In this document: positions 44,113-52,950 of the stretch, in pieces | How the letters are laid out: every line of letters begins with the position of its first letter | Numbering within the stretch: the stretch's first letter is position 1 | DNA from: Acididesulfobacillus acetoxydans | GTDB taxonomy: Bacteria > Bacillota > Desulfitobacteriia > Desulfitobacteriales > Desulfitobacteriaceae | Direction: 5' to 3' | Assembly: GCF_902729405.1 (NCBI RefSeq) | Contig: NZ_LR746496.1 | Location: 3,596,001-3,660,000 of the forward strand | Length of the DNA stretch: 64,000 nucleotides | Notes under the pieces: model-generated | What the model saw: the letters and a program-made list of their open reading frames with translations, nothing else | Told to the model about the DNA's origin: nothing | The model's database searches: none | Translations under genes and position numbers: made by a program

Positions 44113-44571
44113 CTTCCTCCAGTTTTTCTCCAGACGATTTTCACCTAAGTTTCTTATTTCTTCAGAAAGGCGTAAATATCCTCTTTCGAAAGCAGCACTT
44201 TGCCACTTGGCATTCTCCCCAAAACATCCGGCTGCCCGCCGCCTGGCACCCGGGACAGCCCTTGACGGGACGATGAGCCGCGGCCCGAGCAGACGTGCGG
44301 CAGGCCTACAGTGCCTTTCCCGCCCCATAATTTCAGGTTTAGTTGTTGCCAAATGGGCAATTACCGGCGAACGAAAAATCTTTCGGTTCAGAAATTTGAC
44401 AGGACTTGAACAGAGCTCGGTTTAGGGTTCAGGCCACCTTGGCGTCAGCCGAACGTCGATGGGGTGCCTACCGTTCGATTTCAACCGAAGGCTGTCTGTG
44501 TTATAATGAGGTGATTGCATCCATAGCGAGGCAGACTTGCAAGACGACAGGTCAATGAAAGGAGCGTCTGT
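44113..44571. other. Core of inverted pair, mostly non-coding
   Basis: Contains the probable promoter of the 86-residue gene (TATAAT near 44503) and a minus-strand stretch at about 44154-44230 whose frame ends LSKEDIYAFLKK, like the C-terminal end of a small helix-turn-helix protein; no complete gene is left. Otherwise nothing recognised. Confidence 0.4.
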
Positions 44572-44832
44572 ATGCCGAAGTTCTATCGGATTTTAGGGTC
44601 GATCGTGGTCCTGTTCCTGATCGCAAGCGGAATCGTTTTCTCCTTTACGCTCATCCTTGCCGGTATCGTTGCGATTTCGCTCTATGGGCTCTATCGGCAT
44701 TACTTCAAAAAAACGCGGACGGAAAGATTCTCCGAGCCGGAAATACACATTTCCGGAGAAGTCATCGACATCCCGAGGAAAACGGACCCGAGCAGGAGGA
44801 GCCGGGAATTTAGGCTGAAGCTTCCGAAATAA
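44572..44832 (+). CDS. Unknown 86-residue membrane protein in the IS110 core
   Basis: Two hydrophobic stretches (IVVLFLIASGIVFSFTLIL, AGIVAISLYGLY) followed by a basic, hydrophilic tail (HYFKKTRTERFSEPEIHI...). GAAAGGAGC lies 7 nt before ATG, with a TATAAT box about 70 nt upstream, so it is probably expressed. No family recognised. It is the only intact gene between the two IS110 copies, so it may be cargo or simply trapped host DNA. Confidence 0.65.
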   Translation: MPKFYRILGSIVVLFLIASGIVFSFTLILAGIVAISLYGLYRHYFKKTRTERFSEPEIHISGEVIDIPRKTDPSRRSREFRLKLPK

Positions 44833-44968
44833 TACAATACTAGGACTGGGGCCAAGCGGAGGATCTAAGTTTGAAACAAAGAGGTAGTGGCTAGGGAGTA
44901 AAAAGCGTACAGCAAACAAACCATTCACATTTTGTGGATGGCAAAAAATAACATTGGGAGTTTTAGGA

Positions 44969-46222
44969 TTAAACGATTACGGGAGATTCGTCTGTTATTG
45001 TGTAACCTCTTTTCCTGAGAAGTTCCAGAGCCTGCGCCTTTGTAAGAACCTTAGATTCATTGACAGGGCGGTGCTCCAGAAAGCCTTCGGGGGTATATGG
45101 CTCCAGCTTATTCAAGATATTCCAGATAGCGGTCAAGAGCATCTTGCAGACAGCGATGATAGCCTTTTTGTGACCCCGGCGGGTCTTGATTCTGTGATAC
45201 TTCTCTTTGAATTCAGGGTGTTTCTTAGACTTGAGAAGTGCATTTGCAACCTGAACAAGAAGAGGTTTCAAATAACAGCCGGCACGAGATATACGGGTGG
45301 ATTTTACTTTTCCTCCACTTTGATCATTGCGTGGACAGCATCCAGCCCAGGAAACAAGATTTTTAGATGACGGAAACACGGACATGTCCGGACCAATCTC
45401 AGAGAGAATGGCAATGGCAGTCATCGGATTGGAATTGAGCCCGGGAATGGTACGAAGTAAATCTAGAATGGCTGAAAAAGGTTGTACAAGTAAAAGTATT
45501 TCCTGCTCGATTTCCCTTTTGTGGTTTTCAAGTTCATCAATGTGTGCGAGACATTGACGCAGCTTGACAGCCTGCTCGGGAGAAATCGCACCATCAACGG
45601 CATCCTGGATCTCTTCGATAGGGGTTTTGCAGCGTCCATTGACAAAGGGAGCGACATCAAAGGGTTCACCGGGATGGTCAAGTATGTAGGTAGTGATAGA
45701 TCTGGCAGACTTTCCAAAGACATCACTGAAGACATCATCAAGCTTTAAGTTGGAAACAGTCAGGCAGTTCTGGGCACGGTTCTTCTCGCCAGTCAGCATA
45801 TTTGTGATCTTGAAGCGGTAACGCATCAGGTCACGGAGATGCCTGATTACAGGAGAAGGGATAAAGCTGGGTTTGATCATATCGCACATAAAGAGGTCAC
45901 AGATCCATTTGGCATCTTTGCGATCCGTTTTGTTTCCTTTTTGAGGTTTTGTGTACTTGGGATGTGCCAGGGTAACAAAACAGGTTTTTTCAAGGATGTT
46001 GAATACGGGAATCCAAAACTTGCCGGCAGATTCCATACAAACTTCGATACAGGAGAATTTCGCAAGCCAATCAGCCAACTCTCTAAGGCCCTTGGAAAAG
46101 GAAGAGAAGCGAGCTTGCTTATACTCAGTACGGCCATTTGTATCAGTAATACCGATGCAGGCATAGATCCAGGTTTTGTGGACATCAAGTCCACAGCAGT
46201 TTTTACGAAAGATTTTGAACAA
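44969..46222 (-). CDS. IS110 family transposase (copy 2)
   Basis: Same protein as at 42757-44010 on the other strand, TTG start after GGAGG, DEDD motif and C-terminal serine domain intact. The identity of the two copies, including non-coding ends, indicates recent duplication or continuing gene conversion. Confidence 0.95.
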   Translation of the reverse strand: MFKIFRKNCCGLDVHKTWIYACIGITDTNGRTEYKQARFSSFSKGLRELADWLAKFSCIEVCMESAGKFWIPVFNILEKTCFVTLAHPKYTKPQKGNKTDRKDAKWICDLFMCDMIKPSFIPSPVIRHLRDLMRYRFKITNMLTGEKNRAQNCLTVSNLKLDDVFSDVFGKSARSITTYILDHPGEPFDVAPFVNGRCKTPIEEIQDAVDGAISPEQAVKLRQCLAHIDELENHKREIEQEILLLVQPFSAILDLLRTIPGLNSNPMTAIAILSEIGPDMSVFPSSKNLVSWAGCCPRNDQSGGKVKSTRISRAGCYLKPLLVQVANALLKSKKHPEFKEKYHRIKTRRGHKKAIIAVCKMLLTAIWNILNKLEPYTPEGFLEHRPVNESKVLTKAQALELLRKRGYTITDESPVIV

Positions 46223-46528
46223 AAGAAGTACCTCCAGCAAAAATACTTGTAGGGATGGCAGGGACTGGTCATCCGGCGAAATCGAGTCAACTTCGGAAGA
46301 GATAAGTTTACGGGCTACTGTTTTGCGCCATTCATTGATGCCTTAACGGATGACCGACACCATATACACATACGGGGTTGCCGCTATACAGCCCCGCCAC
46401 TCACCTCCTCGGGTTCTGTAGTATACCAGCGACCTACAAGAGGAGGATAGCACAAAAAGAGTGAAAGGATGATGGGTTTTTGTTTCATAACCCCATCGGT
46501 GCCTTTCGCAGAAAGGCGGATTTATACA
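46223..46528 (-). ncRNA. Left end with candidate bridge RNA (copy 2)
   Basis: Mirror image of 42451-42756 with the same hairpin and -10-like box. If the two bridge RNAs are truly identical, they carry the same target loop, so the two insertions should share target-site features at their flanks. Confidence 0.5.
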
Positions 46529-46559
46529 CATGAACAGGAATTACACATGAACAGGAATT
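46526..46559. repeat. 17-bp tandem repeat at right IS110 boundary
   Basis: ACACATGAACAGGAATT occurs twice in a row, directly at the outer end of copy 2 (first 3 bases lie in the arm). It may mark the insertion target or a slippage event. Confidence 0.7.
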
Positions 46560-46570
46560 ATGACTGTGAA

Positions 46571-46595
46571 GGGGATAGCAGATACTGCTATCCCC
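46571..46595. terminator. Perfect 11-bp hairpin downstream of ABC permease gene
   Basis: GGGGATAGCAG pairs with CTGCTATCCCC around a 3-base loop (ATA). It lies 64 bp beyond the stop of the minus-strand permease. A short T-rich run follows on the plus side; on the minus side there is little T-run, so it may act as a processing or attenuating hairpin rather than a strong terminator. Confidence 0.5.
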
Positions 46596-46658
46596 AATCT
46601 TTTATCAGCACATAACCCCCTATCCGGTTTCTCAGCGTGGGCGCTAAATTGACTATAA

Positions 46659-47765
46659 CTAGATTGACTCCGCTTTGGCGAAGCGGTTATAACGGGTAGC
46701 GGCAATCAAGATAGCGACCAGGGCTATCCCGGTGAGGATACCGATCCCTTGCCAGAGGGTCCCCAGATTTCCGGTATGAAACAACAGCGTCTGATAGCCC
46801 TGCATGGCCCAATATTGGGGCAAGAAATGAGCCAGGGTTTGCATGCCGGCCGGCAGCATGTCGAGGGGCACCCATAAACCGGATAGGGCGGCTCCACCCA
46901 GGGAAACGAGCTGAACCAAGGCCATGCCCTGGTTCTCGGAACCGACCAGGACGGTCAGCATCATACCCAAAGCCGTGGCACAGAGGCTGAGGGCCAGGGA
47001 CAAGAGGAACAAGAGACCGTAATTATAGAGTTGTAACTGCAAAAGCCAGTGTCCAAAGGCAAAGAGGGCTGTAATCTGCACCATGGCGGCGATCACCTGG
47101 GGAAGCCACATGCCCAGCATATACTGGAAGGCCTTAAGGGGGGTCGTGCGAACCCGCTCTAAAATGCCCGATTGTCTTTCCTTAAACAGGCTGCGCAGGA
47201 TGGTGATCATAATATAGAAGACAAACATAACGGTATACCCCGGCACGATCTGGGTGGCAATGGAAGGGGAAACCGTACCTGCCGCCTGTTCCAGCTTCAC
47301 CCGGACGGGGCTGGGCGGCCGGGTCGGATCGGCGAGCTTGGAGGCGATTTGCTGCAGGATGCCGGCGAGCACTCCGGTGGAGGCGGAAGCTTGCGGTCCG
47401 GACTTGATGGCGATGACTGCCGGTTGATGTCGGGCTAAGTCGGCCGCGAACCCCGGGGGAATGATGACCACGCTGCTCAGTTTGCCTTTTTGCACCTGCT
47501 GTTCCGCAGAATTGGCACTTCCGCTTAACTCCGCGACTTGGAAACCGGGAGTGGCAGCTATCACGCGGACAAGTTGGCGGGAAATCGGAGAATGATCCGC
47601 GTCCAAGACGTTGACCTTGATGGAACGCTCGCTCGCTTGAGCGAACAGAAAATGAAACAAGATCATAAATGCCATGGGCATGAGCAAAAGATAGACAAAG
47701 TTTCCTTTTTCTCGTACGAGTTTCCGCAGTTCCTTAATGAGGACCGCTCCAATCATTTTGTTCAA
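46659..47765 (-). CDS. ABC-2 type permease (exporter)
   Basis: 368 residues. One N-terminal helix, a large extracytoplasmic domain (~residues 45-190), then five helices, the YhhJ/LinJ-like layout of ABC-2 exporters; GYTVMFVFYIMITILRSLFKERQSGILERVRTTPLK is the conserved coupling region. It probably pairs with the ATPase at 47917-48975, 150 bp upstream on the same strand. Substrate (drug, lipid or peptide) unknown. Confidence 0.88.
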   Translation of the reverse strand: MNKMIGAVLIKELRKLVREKGNFVYLLLMPMAFMILFHFLFAQASERSIKVNVLDADHSPISRQLVRVIAATPGFQVAELSGSANSAEQQVQKGKLSSVVIIPPGFAADLARHQPAVIAIKSGPQASASTGVLAGILQQIASKLADPTRPPSPVRVKLEQAAGTVSPSIATQIVPGYTVMFVFYIMITILRSLFKERQSGILERVRTTPLKAFQYMLGMWLPQVIAAMVQITALFAFGHWLLQLQLYNYGLLFLLSLALSLCATALGMMLTVLVGSENQGMALVQLVSLGGAALSGLWVPLDMLPAGMQTLAHFLPQYWAMQGYQTLLFHTGNLGTLWQGIGILTGIALVAILIAATRYNRFAKAESI

Positions 47766-47916
47766 CCTCCCTACAGTGAGTGTCCCTTAGCCTAGGGAAC
47801 AATTCCTGAGTTTGCGAAGGCCCAAGGTTTAATCGTTTGCCAAGAATTACACACTCGCTATTCGTTCTTTGAGAATAAGATTCGTTTGTTCAAGATTGAT
47901 AAATGGCAGCGGGCTT

Positions 47917-48975
47917 TTACTGATCCCGCAAAGAGGTGCCGGTCAGCTTCAGGAAAACGGACTCCAAGGAGGGTTTGACCAATTCCAAGCGGCGAAAAAT
48001 CAGGGCTTTCTGCCGGGCCGCAGCCAAGATGTCGGCCATAAGGTCCGCCCTGTTCTCAGCCTCAGCCAGCCAGCCGCTGCCCAGGGGACGAACGGAGCGC
48101 AACCGGGTCGAGCAGGAGGCCAACCAGGCGGGAATGTCTGGGGGGACCGTTCCGTCCGGGGAGATCTCCAGATAGACTTCCTGCCCGGCGTAGCGGGCCA
48201 GCAGTTCCGGCAGAGGATCCTGGTCCACGAGTTGGCCATGGTCAATAATCCCCACTGTGTCGCAGAGCTCTTCCACTTCCTCCATGTAGTGACTGGAATA
48301 GACGATGGTGGCGCCCTGTGCCTGAAGGTGCTTGAGCATTTCAAACATGCGTTGGCGGGAATGGGGATCCACGCCTACCGTCGGCTCGTCCAAAAGGAGC
48401 AAGCGGGGTTTGTGCAGGAGAGCGGCGGCGATATTCAGCCGTCTTTTCATGCCGCCGGAATAAGATTTCACCGCTTCCCCGGCCTTTTCGGTCAGGCCGA
48501 TAAATTCCAGTATTTCATCAATACTTTGCTGCAGAGGCCGGCCTCTCAAACCGTACATACTGCCGAAAAACTCCAGGTTCTGTTTTCCGGTCAGGCTGCC
48601 GTAGAGAGCAACGTCCTGAGGCACATAGCCCACCATTGTGCGCACTTCGTCACCCTTGCCCGCTTTGTGCCCGAAAACCTCTATGCTTCCCCCGCTGGGC
48701 GCCAGCACTCCGACCATCAACTTCATCAGGGTGCTTTTGCCCGCCCCGTTCGGACCCAGCAGGCCGTAGAAGCTGCCGGGAGCGACGTGGATAGATACCT
48801 TGTCCAGGGCCTGAGTGCGCCCGTACGTTTTGCTCAAGTCCTTACTGACAACGGCTTGAGTTTCGGATTTGGGCCGGGTCGAGTTTAAAAGCTTGGACAC
48901 GGTTAACCCGTCTTTTATGGGAGTGAAGGTACCCAGACCCTCTCCAGTTTGCTTAAGCAATACAGCGTCAGTCAT
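47917..48975 (-). CDS. ABC transporter ATP-binding protein (exporter)
   Basis: 352 residues. Walker A GPNGAGKST near residue 75, Q-loop YVPQDVALY, signature YSGGMKRR, Walker B LLLLDEPTVGVD, H-loop VYSSHYMEE, the DrrA/CcmA-like pattern. A ~40-residue N-terminal extension precedes the domain. AAGGAGG before the ATG. First gene of the operon with the permease at 46659-47765. Confidence 0.92.
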   Translation of the reverse strand: MTDAVLLKQTGEGLGTFTPIKDGLTVSKLLNSTRPKSETQAVVSKDLSKTYGRTQALDKVSIHVAPGSFYGLLGPNGAGKSTLMKLMVGVLAPSGGSIEVFGHKAGKGDEVRTMVGYVPQDVALYGSLTGKQNLEFFGSMYGLRGRPLQQSIDEILEFIGLTEKAGEAVKSYSGGMKRRLNIAAALLHKPRLLLLDEPTVGVDPHSRQRMFEMLKHLQAQGATIVYSSHYMEEVEELCDTVGIIDHGQLVDQDPLPELLARYAGQEVYLEISPDGTVPPDIPAWLASCSTRLRSVRPLGSGWLAEAENRADLMADILAAARQKALIFRRLELVKPSLESVFLKLTGTSLRDQ

Positions 48976-49294
48976 GAGCTAATCCTCCTTGCTTGTAGTT
49001 GCATTTCCCTGCGTAAACCGATAATGGTCCCCATGGCGCGGGTCTAAAGCACGAGGGCCTCCCCCGGACCTGCAAGGCCATACTATTTTAGTGAGTGAAC
49101 TCGGGGTAAGACTCCCACTTGTAGAAGTGGGAGTCTTACGGTTGGATGAAAACCTTGATGGATTTCCGGCATCAAAGGCCATGCTTAAGGATTTGTACGA
49201 AAGCGTGCCGGATTTTGATCTCCGTGGGTTTGAGTACCCCTTTCTGGTTAGACCAGCCGGGCTTACCGTGACAGCTTAGCCGCCTATGAAGGCT
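48976..49294. other. Intergenic region with IS200/IS605-like palindrome and short unassigned frame
   Basis: A perfect 14-bp hairpin at 49107-49138 (TAAGACTCCCACTT, loop GTAG) is the type found at ends of IS200/IS605 elements. It is followed by a plus frame ending in FEYPFLVRPAGLTVTA (stop TAG near 49277) with no start or family I can support. No tnpA or tnpB remains. Confidence 0.45.
49107..49138. repeat. IS200/IS605-like terminal palindrome
   Basis: Stem TAAGACTCCCACTT / AAGTGGGAGTCTTA with loop GTAG. A related imperfect palindrome (CCCACTTCCACAAGTGGG) occurs at about 54694. Confidence 0.55.
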
Positions 49295-50050
49295 CTACTT
49301 CGGGTGTTTGAGCCATTGGACCAAGCCGTAGAAGATGATCCCCGCCAGGATATAAGCGGCGACCAGTTCAACCGGCAGCCAAGAGGCATGCCAGAGGATC
49401 TGAGGTGTAATGGCTTCGGCGGATGCGGTTCTGACTTTTAGTGTTGGGTCCATTTTCGAAAGGCCTGAGATAAGGTTGAACTGGATGTTGATGAACAGAA
49501 TGACCAAAGCCCAAAGCGGTGCTATGAGGAAGGAAGCTTTGCCGTGACGCCGCATGGATCCCATCAGAAATCCCAGGGGTATCAGCGGGGGGCCCATAAG
49601 GAGACCCAGCAGTCCGACCTGGCTGCCGAACCATAGTTGAGCTTGGAATAGGTTCCAGGACCACTGCTTGAGAGAGGCATCCAGTGCGGCCATGGAAACC
49701 GCCGCGAAGACCAGGAGTGTCAGCCATATACGCGCAAAGCGCCCTAAGATTCCAAGAAATTTCGCGGCAAGAAGTTTTTCCCGCGGAACCGGCAAGGAGA
49801 GCCACCAGTACCAGGTATCCTCTTTCCATTCGTGGCCCATACTGGCGGCGCCGGCCGCCGGGGCCAGGTAGAGGAAACCAAGGAGGGGGAGCCAGACCAG
49901 ATAGGTCTGATGAAACCAGCCTTCCAGGGCGAAAATCAGCACGACAATCAGGGCTAGGGAGAGAACGAGGAAAGGGAGCAGCCATTTTCTTCTGATTCGC
50001 CGTCCCGACCGGCGCGCCTGTTCAAAGGCAATCAAATCCCCCCAAGTCAT
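49295..50050 (-). CDS. ABC-2 permease subunit of YtrA-type cassette
   Basis: 251 residues with about six hydrophobic segments (IVVLIFALEGWF, VWLPLLGFLYLAP, LTLLVFAAVSMAAL, and others). Start overlaps the end of the ATPase gene (50047-50050), so the two are translationally coupled. Part of a GntR-ATPase-permease cassette like ytrAB or similar stress-response exporters. Poorly conserved in sequence, as such permeases are. Confidence 0.85.
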   Translation of the reverse strand: MTWGDLIAFEQARRSGRRIRRKWLLPFLVLSLALIVVLIFALEGWFHQTYLVWLPLLGFLYLAPAAGAASMGHEWKEDTWYWWLSLPVPREKLLAAKFLGILGRFARIWLTLLVFAAVSMAALDASLKQWSWNLFQAQLWFGSQVGLLGLLMGPPLIPLGFLMGSMRRHGKASFLIAPLWALVILFINIQFNLISGLSKMDPTLKVRTASAEAITPQILWHASWLPVELVAAYILAGIIFYGLVQWLKHPK

Positions 50051-50745
50051 GGCTGCATCACCTCCTTATACATTTGGCGCAGGGAGCCATATCGAACCCG
50101 TAAACTTTCCGCTTCTGCCTTCAGTACCACTTTCCCTTCTTGGAGGAGGATGACCTCATCAAAGTGCCCTTCCACCTCATCCAAGTCGTGGGTAGTGATG
50201 AGCACGGCCGGGGCCTCGTCGCTCACTGTCCCGATCACGGTTTCGACCATGGCCTCCCGGGACAAAATGTCGAGGCCGGATAAGGGTTCATCCAGGATGA
50301 GAAGTTCGGGATGGCGGGCGACACAGAGGGCCAGGTGCAAACGGGCTTCCTGGCCGCGTGAAAGTTCGGACAGGCGGGTTCCCGGCCTGAGATGGGCATC
50401 CTTGAGAACAGCCTCGGCCAAGCCGCGGTCGAAGCGGTCATAAAGCCGAGCCGCCATGGCCAAAGCCGCCTCGACTTTCAGGCCCCGGGCAAAATGTCCC
50501 CGGTCAGGCAAGAAAGCAATTCGCGCCAAAGATTGCCAGGAAGGAGGTTCGCCGAATACTCTCACTTGCCCGGCATCGGGCATAAGCAGTCCCACGGCAA
50601 TTTTTAGCAGAGTCGATTTTCCGGCTCCGTTGGGGCCGAGGAGTCCCACGACCTTGCCGGGTTCCAGCGCAAACTCCACTTGCCTCAAAACAGGATGCCC
50701 GCCAAAAGACTTTTCAATCCCTTTTAGTTCCAGCACTGAACTCAT
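50047..50745 (-). CDS. ABC transporter ATPase of YtrA-type cassette
   Basis: About 232 residues. Walker A GPNGAGKST, LSRGQEARLHLA as signature (SRGQ rather than SGGQ, common in this group), Walker B LLILDEPLSGLD, H-loop ITTHDLDE. The ATG at 50745 is placed well after AGGAGG. Its 5' end overlaps the GntR gene stop. Expected to be repressed by that regulator. Confidence 0.9.
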   Translation of the reverse strand: MSSVLELKGIEKSFGGHPVLRQVEFALEPGKVVGLLGPNGAGKSTLLKIAVGLLMPDAGQVRVFGEPPSWQSLARIAFLPDRGHFARGLKVEAALAMAARLYDRFDRGLAEAVLKDAHLRPGTRLSELSRGQEARLHLALCVARHPELLILDEPLSGLDILSREAMVETVIGTVSDEAPAVLITTHDLDEVEGHFDEVILLQEGKVVLKAEAESLRVRYGSLRQMYKEVMQP

Positions 50746-51128
50746 GACCATTTCACCTCCTGAAGCAAAGCCAGGGCCTGCTCCCGTGAAAAACCCAAGC
50801 GGCGCATCTCATTCACCAAATGTGCCACCGCCCGGTAAGCAAGGTCTTGCTTAAGCCGTTCAACCGGTTGGGGCTTGTCGGTGATAAAAGTACCCTGTCC
50901 CCGGTAGGTCATCAGTAAACCGCCCCTTTCCAAGTCCTGGTAAGCTCGCATGACGGTGTTGGGATTGACCTTCAAGAGCTGAGCCAATTCCCGCACCGAG
51001 GGTAAGCGTTCGTTGAGTTTCACATCGCCGCGAGCCAGGGCACCCTGCACTTGATCGACAATTTGTTCGTAAAGCGGCTTGCCCGGATCAAGCCGGAAGG
51101 TTATACCGGCCACCTGGATGGGTTCCAT
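50742..51128 (-). CDS. GntR family repressor, YtrA subfamily
   Basis: 128 residues. Winged HTH (YEQIVDQVQGALARGDV, LPSVRELAQLLKVNPNTVMRAY) followed by a short helical dimerisation tail as in YtrA-type regulators, without an effector domain. Start ATG 51128 has GAGGGA upstream; the frame extends to 51155 but with no site. First gene of the cassette; controls itself and the ABC genes through the palindrome at 51170-51192. Confidence 0.9.
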   Translation of the reverse strand: MEPIQVAGITFRLDPGKPLYEQIVDQVQGALARGDVKLNERLPSVRELAQLLKVNPNTVMRAYQDLERGGLLMTYRGQGTFITDKPQPVERLKQDLAYRAVAHLVNEMRRLGFSREQALALLQEVKWS

Positions 51129-51169
51129 ATGACTTCCCTCGCAATTCCCCCGCAATTCAACTGTCTAAA

Positions 51170-51201
51170 GTGTATTATAGATGTTAATACACATAAGTCA
51201 A
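51170..51201 (-). promoter_or_regulatory. YtrA-like promoter and operator
   Basis: On the minus strand: TTGACT (51196-51201), 16-bp spacer, TATAAT (51174-51179). The perfect inverted repeat GTGTATTA-N7-TAATACAC (51170-51192) covers the -10 box, so bound repressor would block the promoter. The resemblance to YtrA-class sites supports autorepression of the cassette. Confidence 0.8.
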
Positions 51202-51530
51202 GGGGATTGCCTGTTTTTTCAGGGAATGGTTCGAGCCTGTTTTTGGTAATGCTCCTGCCTTAAATTTCCGGGCAATTAAAGACGCGTCAACTCGTTTCGG
51301 TTAAAAATCTTCTCTAAGTTGGTTGGGAAGTTGGTTAGGGCTACTTGACTTTGGGCAAGGCAGGGACTATACTTTTGGAAAATAGTTATTTAGATTGTTG
51401 TCGAATCATCGAATGAGGCGGCTTTAGCGCGGGAACGCAGGATTTCCCGCAACGCGTCCCCGTGACACGCCGCCGCATAAGCTCACAGGGACATGGTTCG
51501 GGGACATTTTCTCCGGAGGAGGGGAAAACC
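51202..51530. other. Divergent spacer between gntR and yhfC-like gene
   Basis: About 330 bases. Besides the gntR promoter I see only a short GC-rich inverted stretch near 51440-51466 (GGGAACGCAGGATTTCCC). No gene or RNA family recognised. Confidence 0.4.
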
Positions 51531-52268
51531 GTGAAGGCTGTCGGCGTGTCGGTACTTTTCATGTTTATCACCGCATTTATTTGCATTTTGGCTCCCACTC
51601 TGCTGGCGGCTGTCATGGTGAAGAAATACAAGGCCAATTGGCGGGCTCTCTTCTTGGGTGCGGCCGCCTTCACGGTGGCTCAGCCCCTGCTGCGACTGCC
51701 CCTTCTCAAGTGGTTGGGCTACAAGGCCTGGTTTGTCTTGTTTAGCCAATCGAATACTCTGCTGTTCTTGGCCTTGCTCGGATTAAGTGCCGGCATTTTT
51801 GAGGAACTCAGCAGGTTCATCGCTCTTAGGTTTTTCCTGAAAAAGAGGCTGACTTGGGCAAACGGAGTAGTGTTCGGTTTAGGGCATGGAGGGGCAGAGG
51901 CCCTGCTATTAGTGGGCTTGAACTATGTCGGGTTACTTTACAACTTTATGTCCGGACGGCCGATTAATTTTCTCGGCCAGACCCCGCCCTATCTCTTTCT
52001 GGTGGCGGGTTTGGAAAGGGTCATGGCCATTAGCGCGCACATAGGTATGACTATGCTGGTCCTGTACGCCGTCAAAACCAAAAAGCTAAGGTACCTTTTC
52101 TATGCAATCCTGTTCCACGCTTTGATCGACAGCCCTGTCGTGGTCCTGCTCAGCCAGCGGGGACAGGTTTGGGCCAGTGAGGGTTATGTGGCGGTGTTCG
52201 CTGCCTTTGCCTTATGGCTGACTGTGAGATTCAGGGCCATCTTGGCCGTGAAGGAGGGGCCGGTCTGA
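51531..52268 (+). CDS. YhfC family membrane metalloprotease-like protein
   Basis: 245 residues from GTG 51531, 5 nt after GGAGGAGGGG. Several membrane helices. GIFEELSRF, FGLGHGGAEA and a third His in AISAHIGMT are the conserved Glu-Glu, His and His blocks of the PrsW/CAAX-like superfamily to which YhfC belongs. Substrate unknown; protease activity not certain. Confidence 0.85.
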   Translation: MKAVGVSVLFMFITAFICILAPTLLAAVMVKKYKANWRALFLGAAAFTVAQPLLRLPLLKWLGYKAWFVLFSQSNTLLFLALLGLSAGIFEELSRFIALRFFLKKRLTWANGVVFGLGHGGAEALLLVGLNYVGLLYNFMSGRPINFLGQTPPYLFLVAGLERVMAISAHIGMTMLVLYAVKTKKLRYLFYAILFHALIDSPVVVLLSQRGQVWASEGYVAVFAAFALWLTVRFRAILAVKEGPV

Positions 52269-52378
52269 GACGACTCCTCTGAAAACCTTCAGCGGTGCCC
52301 GGAATTTCGGCCTTTTTTGGCTGTGACAACTTAAGCGTAGTCAGTGAAGTTAAATATTTCTAAAAAGGGAGGGCTAAA

Positions 52379-52831
52379 ATGAACAGAAAAGGTTTAAAGA
52401 GGGCCATGATTATGACGGTCGTCATAATCATGCTTGGATCTCTGTTAACGGGTTGCGGCAGTCAAAAAATATCCGAGTCAAGTGTGAGCTATGCCGGCCC
52501 CATACTGGATCACATGTTAGCCGGTATTAAGGACAAGAATTACGCTCAATTCAGCCAGGACTTCGGCAGCGCGATGAAAAATGGTTTGCCCCAAGGGAAG
52601 TTCGATGCCTTGGTCTCGATGCTGAATTCGAAGGTAGGGAATTATGAAAGCAAGACTTTCAGCGGTGCCACGACAAAAGAAAAGGATAACAAGACGTTTA
52701 CCATTGTCGTCTACAAGGCCAAGTATTCGAAGGAACCGAAAGGTGTATTGATCACCCTGACCCTTGGCGACAGCGGGGGTAAGAAAGTTGTGGAAGGCTT
52801 GTACTTCAGTTCCCCTAACCTTCAGAAGTAA
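52379..52831 (+). CDS. DUF3887 lipoprotein
   Basis: 150 residues. Signal peptide with lipobox LLTGC (Cys ~26) means membrane anchoring on the outer face. The mature part fits DUF3887 (NYAQFSQDFGSAMKNGLP, KVGNYESKTF). Strong GGGAGGG site. No assigned function; DUF3887 proteins are common in Clostridia. Confidence 0.85.
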   Translation: MNRKGLKRAMIMTVVIIMLGSLLTGCGSQKISESSVSYAGPILDHMLAGIKDKNYAQFSQDFGSAMKNGLPQGKFDALVSMLNSKVGNYESKTFSGATTKEKDNKTFTIVVYKAKYSKEPKGVLITLTLGDSGGKKVVEGLYFSSPNLQK

Positions 52832-52950
52832 CAAGCGCCGTCGCCCCACGGGTTTGCGGTTTGCCATGTGCTATCTCGGCAGCGAGTTATTTTCTCAGGC
52901 ATTTGTGGTAGACTATAAACTATAGGTAAAACTAGAGAGGCGGTTTGTCT

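Larger units (their letters stand above)
42451..46528. mobile_element. Inverted pair of identical IS110-family elements with a 754-bp core
   Basis: 42451-44112 and 44867-46528 are perfect mirror images by eye (position x pairs with 88979 - x). Each 1662-bp arm has one transposase gene. The central 754 bp (44113-44866) carries one small gene. This may be a composite transposon or the result of insertion of one copy in a site adjoining another. IS110 elements lack terminal inverted repeats, so the arms are whole elements or include a little flank. Confidence 0.85.

Noticed and set aside
44154-44360. Minus-strand helix-turn-helix-like tail in the IS110 core
   Set aside because: Only the last dozen residues look protein-like; the rest is non-descript, so it is not called as a gene.
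49091-49279. 62-codon plus frame after the palindrome
   Set aside because: It begins inside the hairpin, has no ribosome site, and I recognise no family; kept only as part of the intergenic note.
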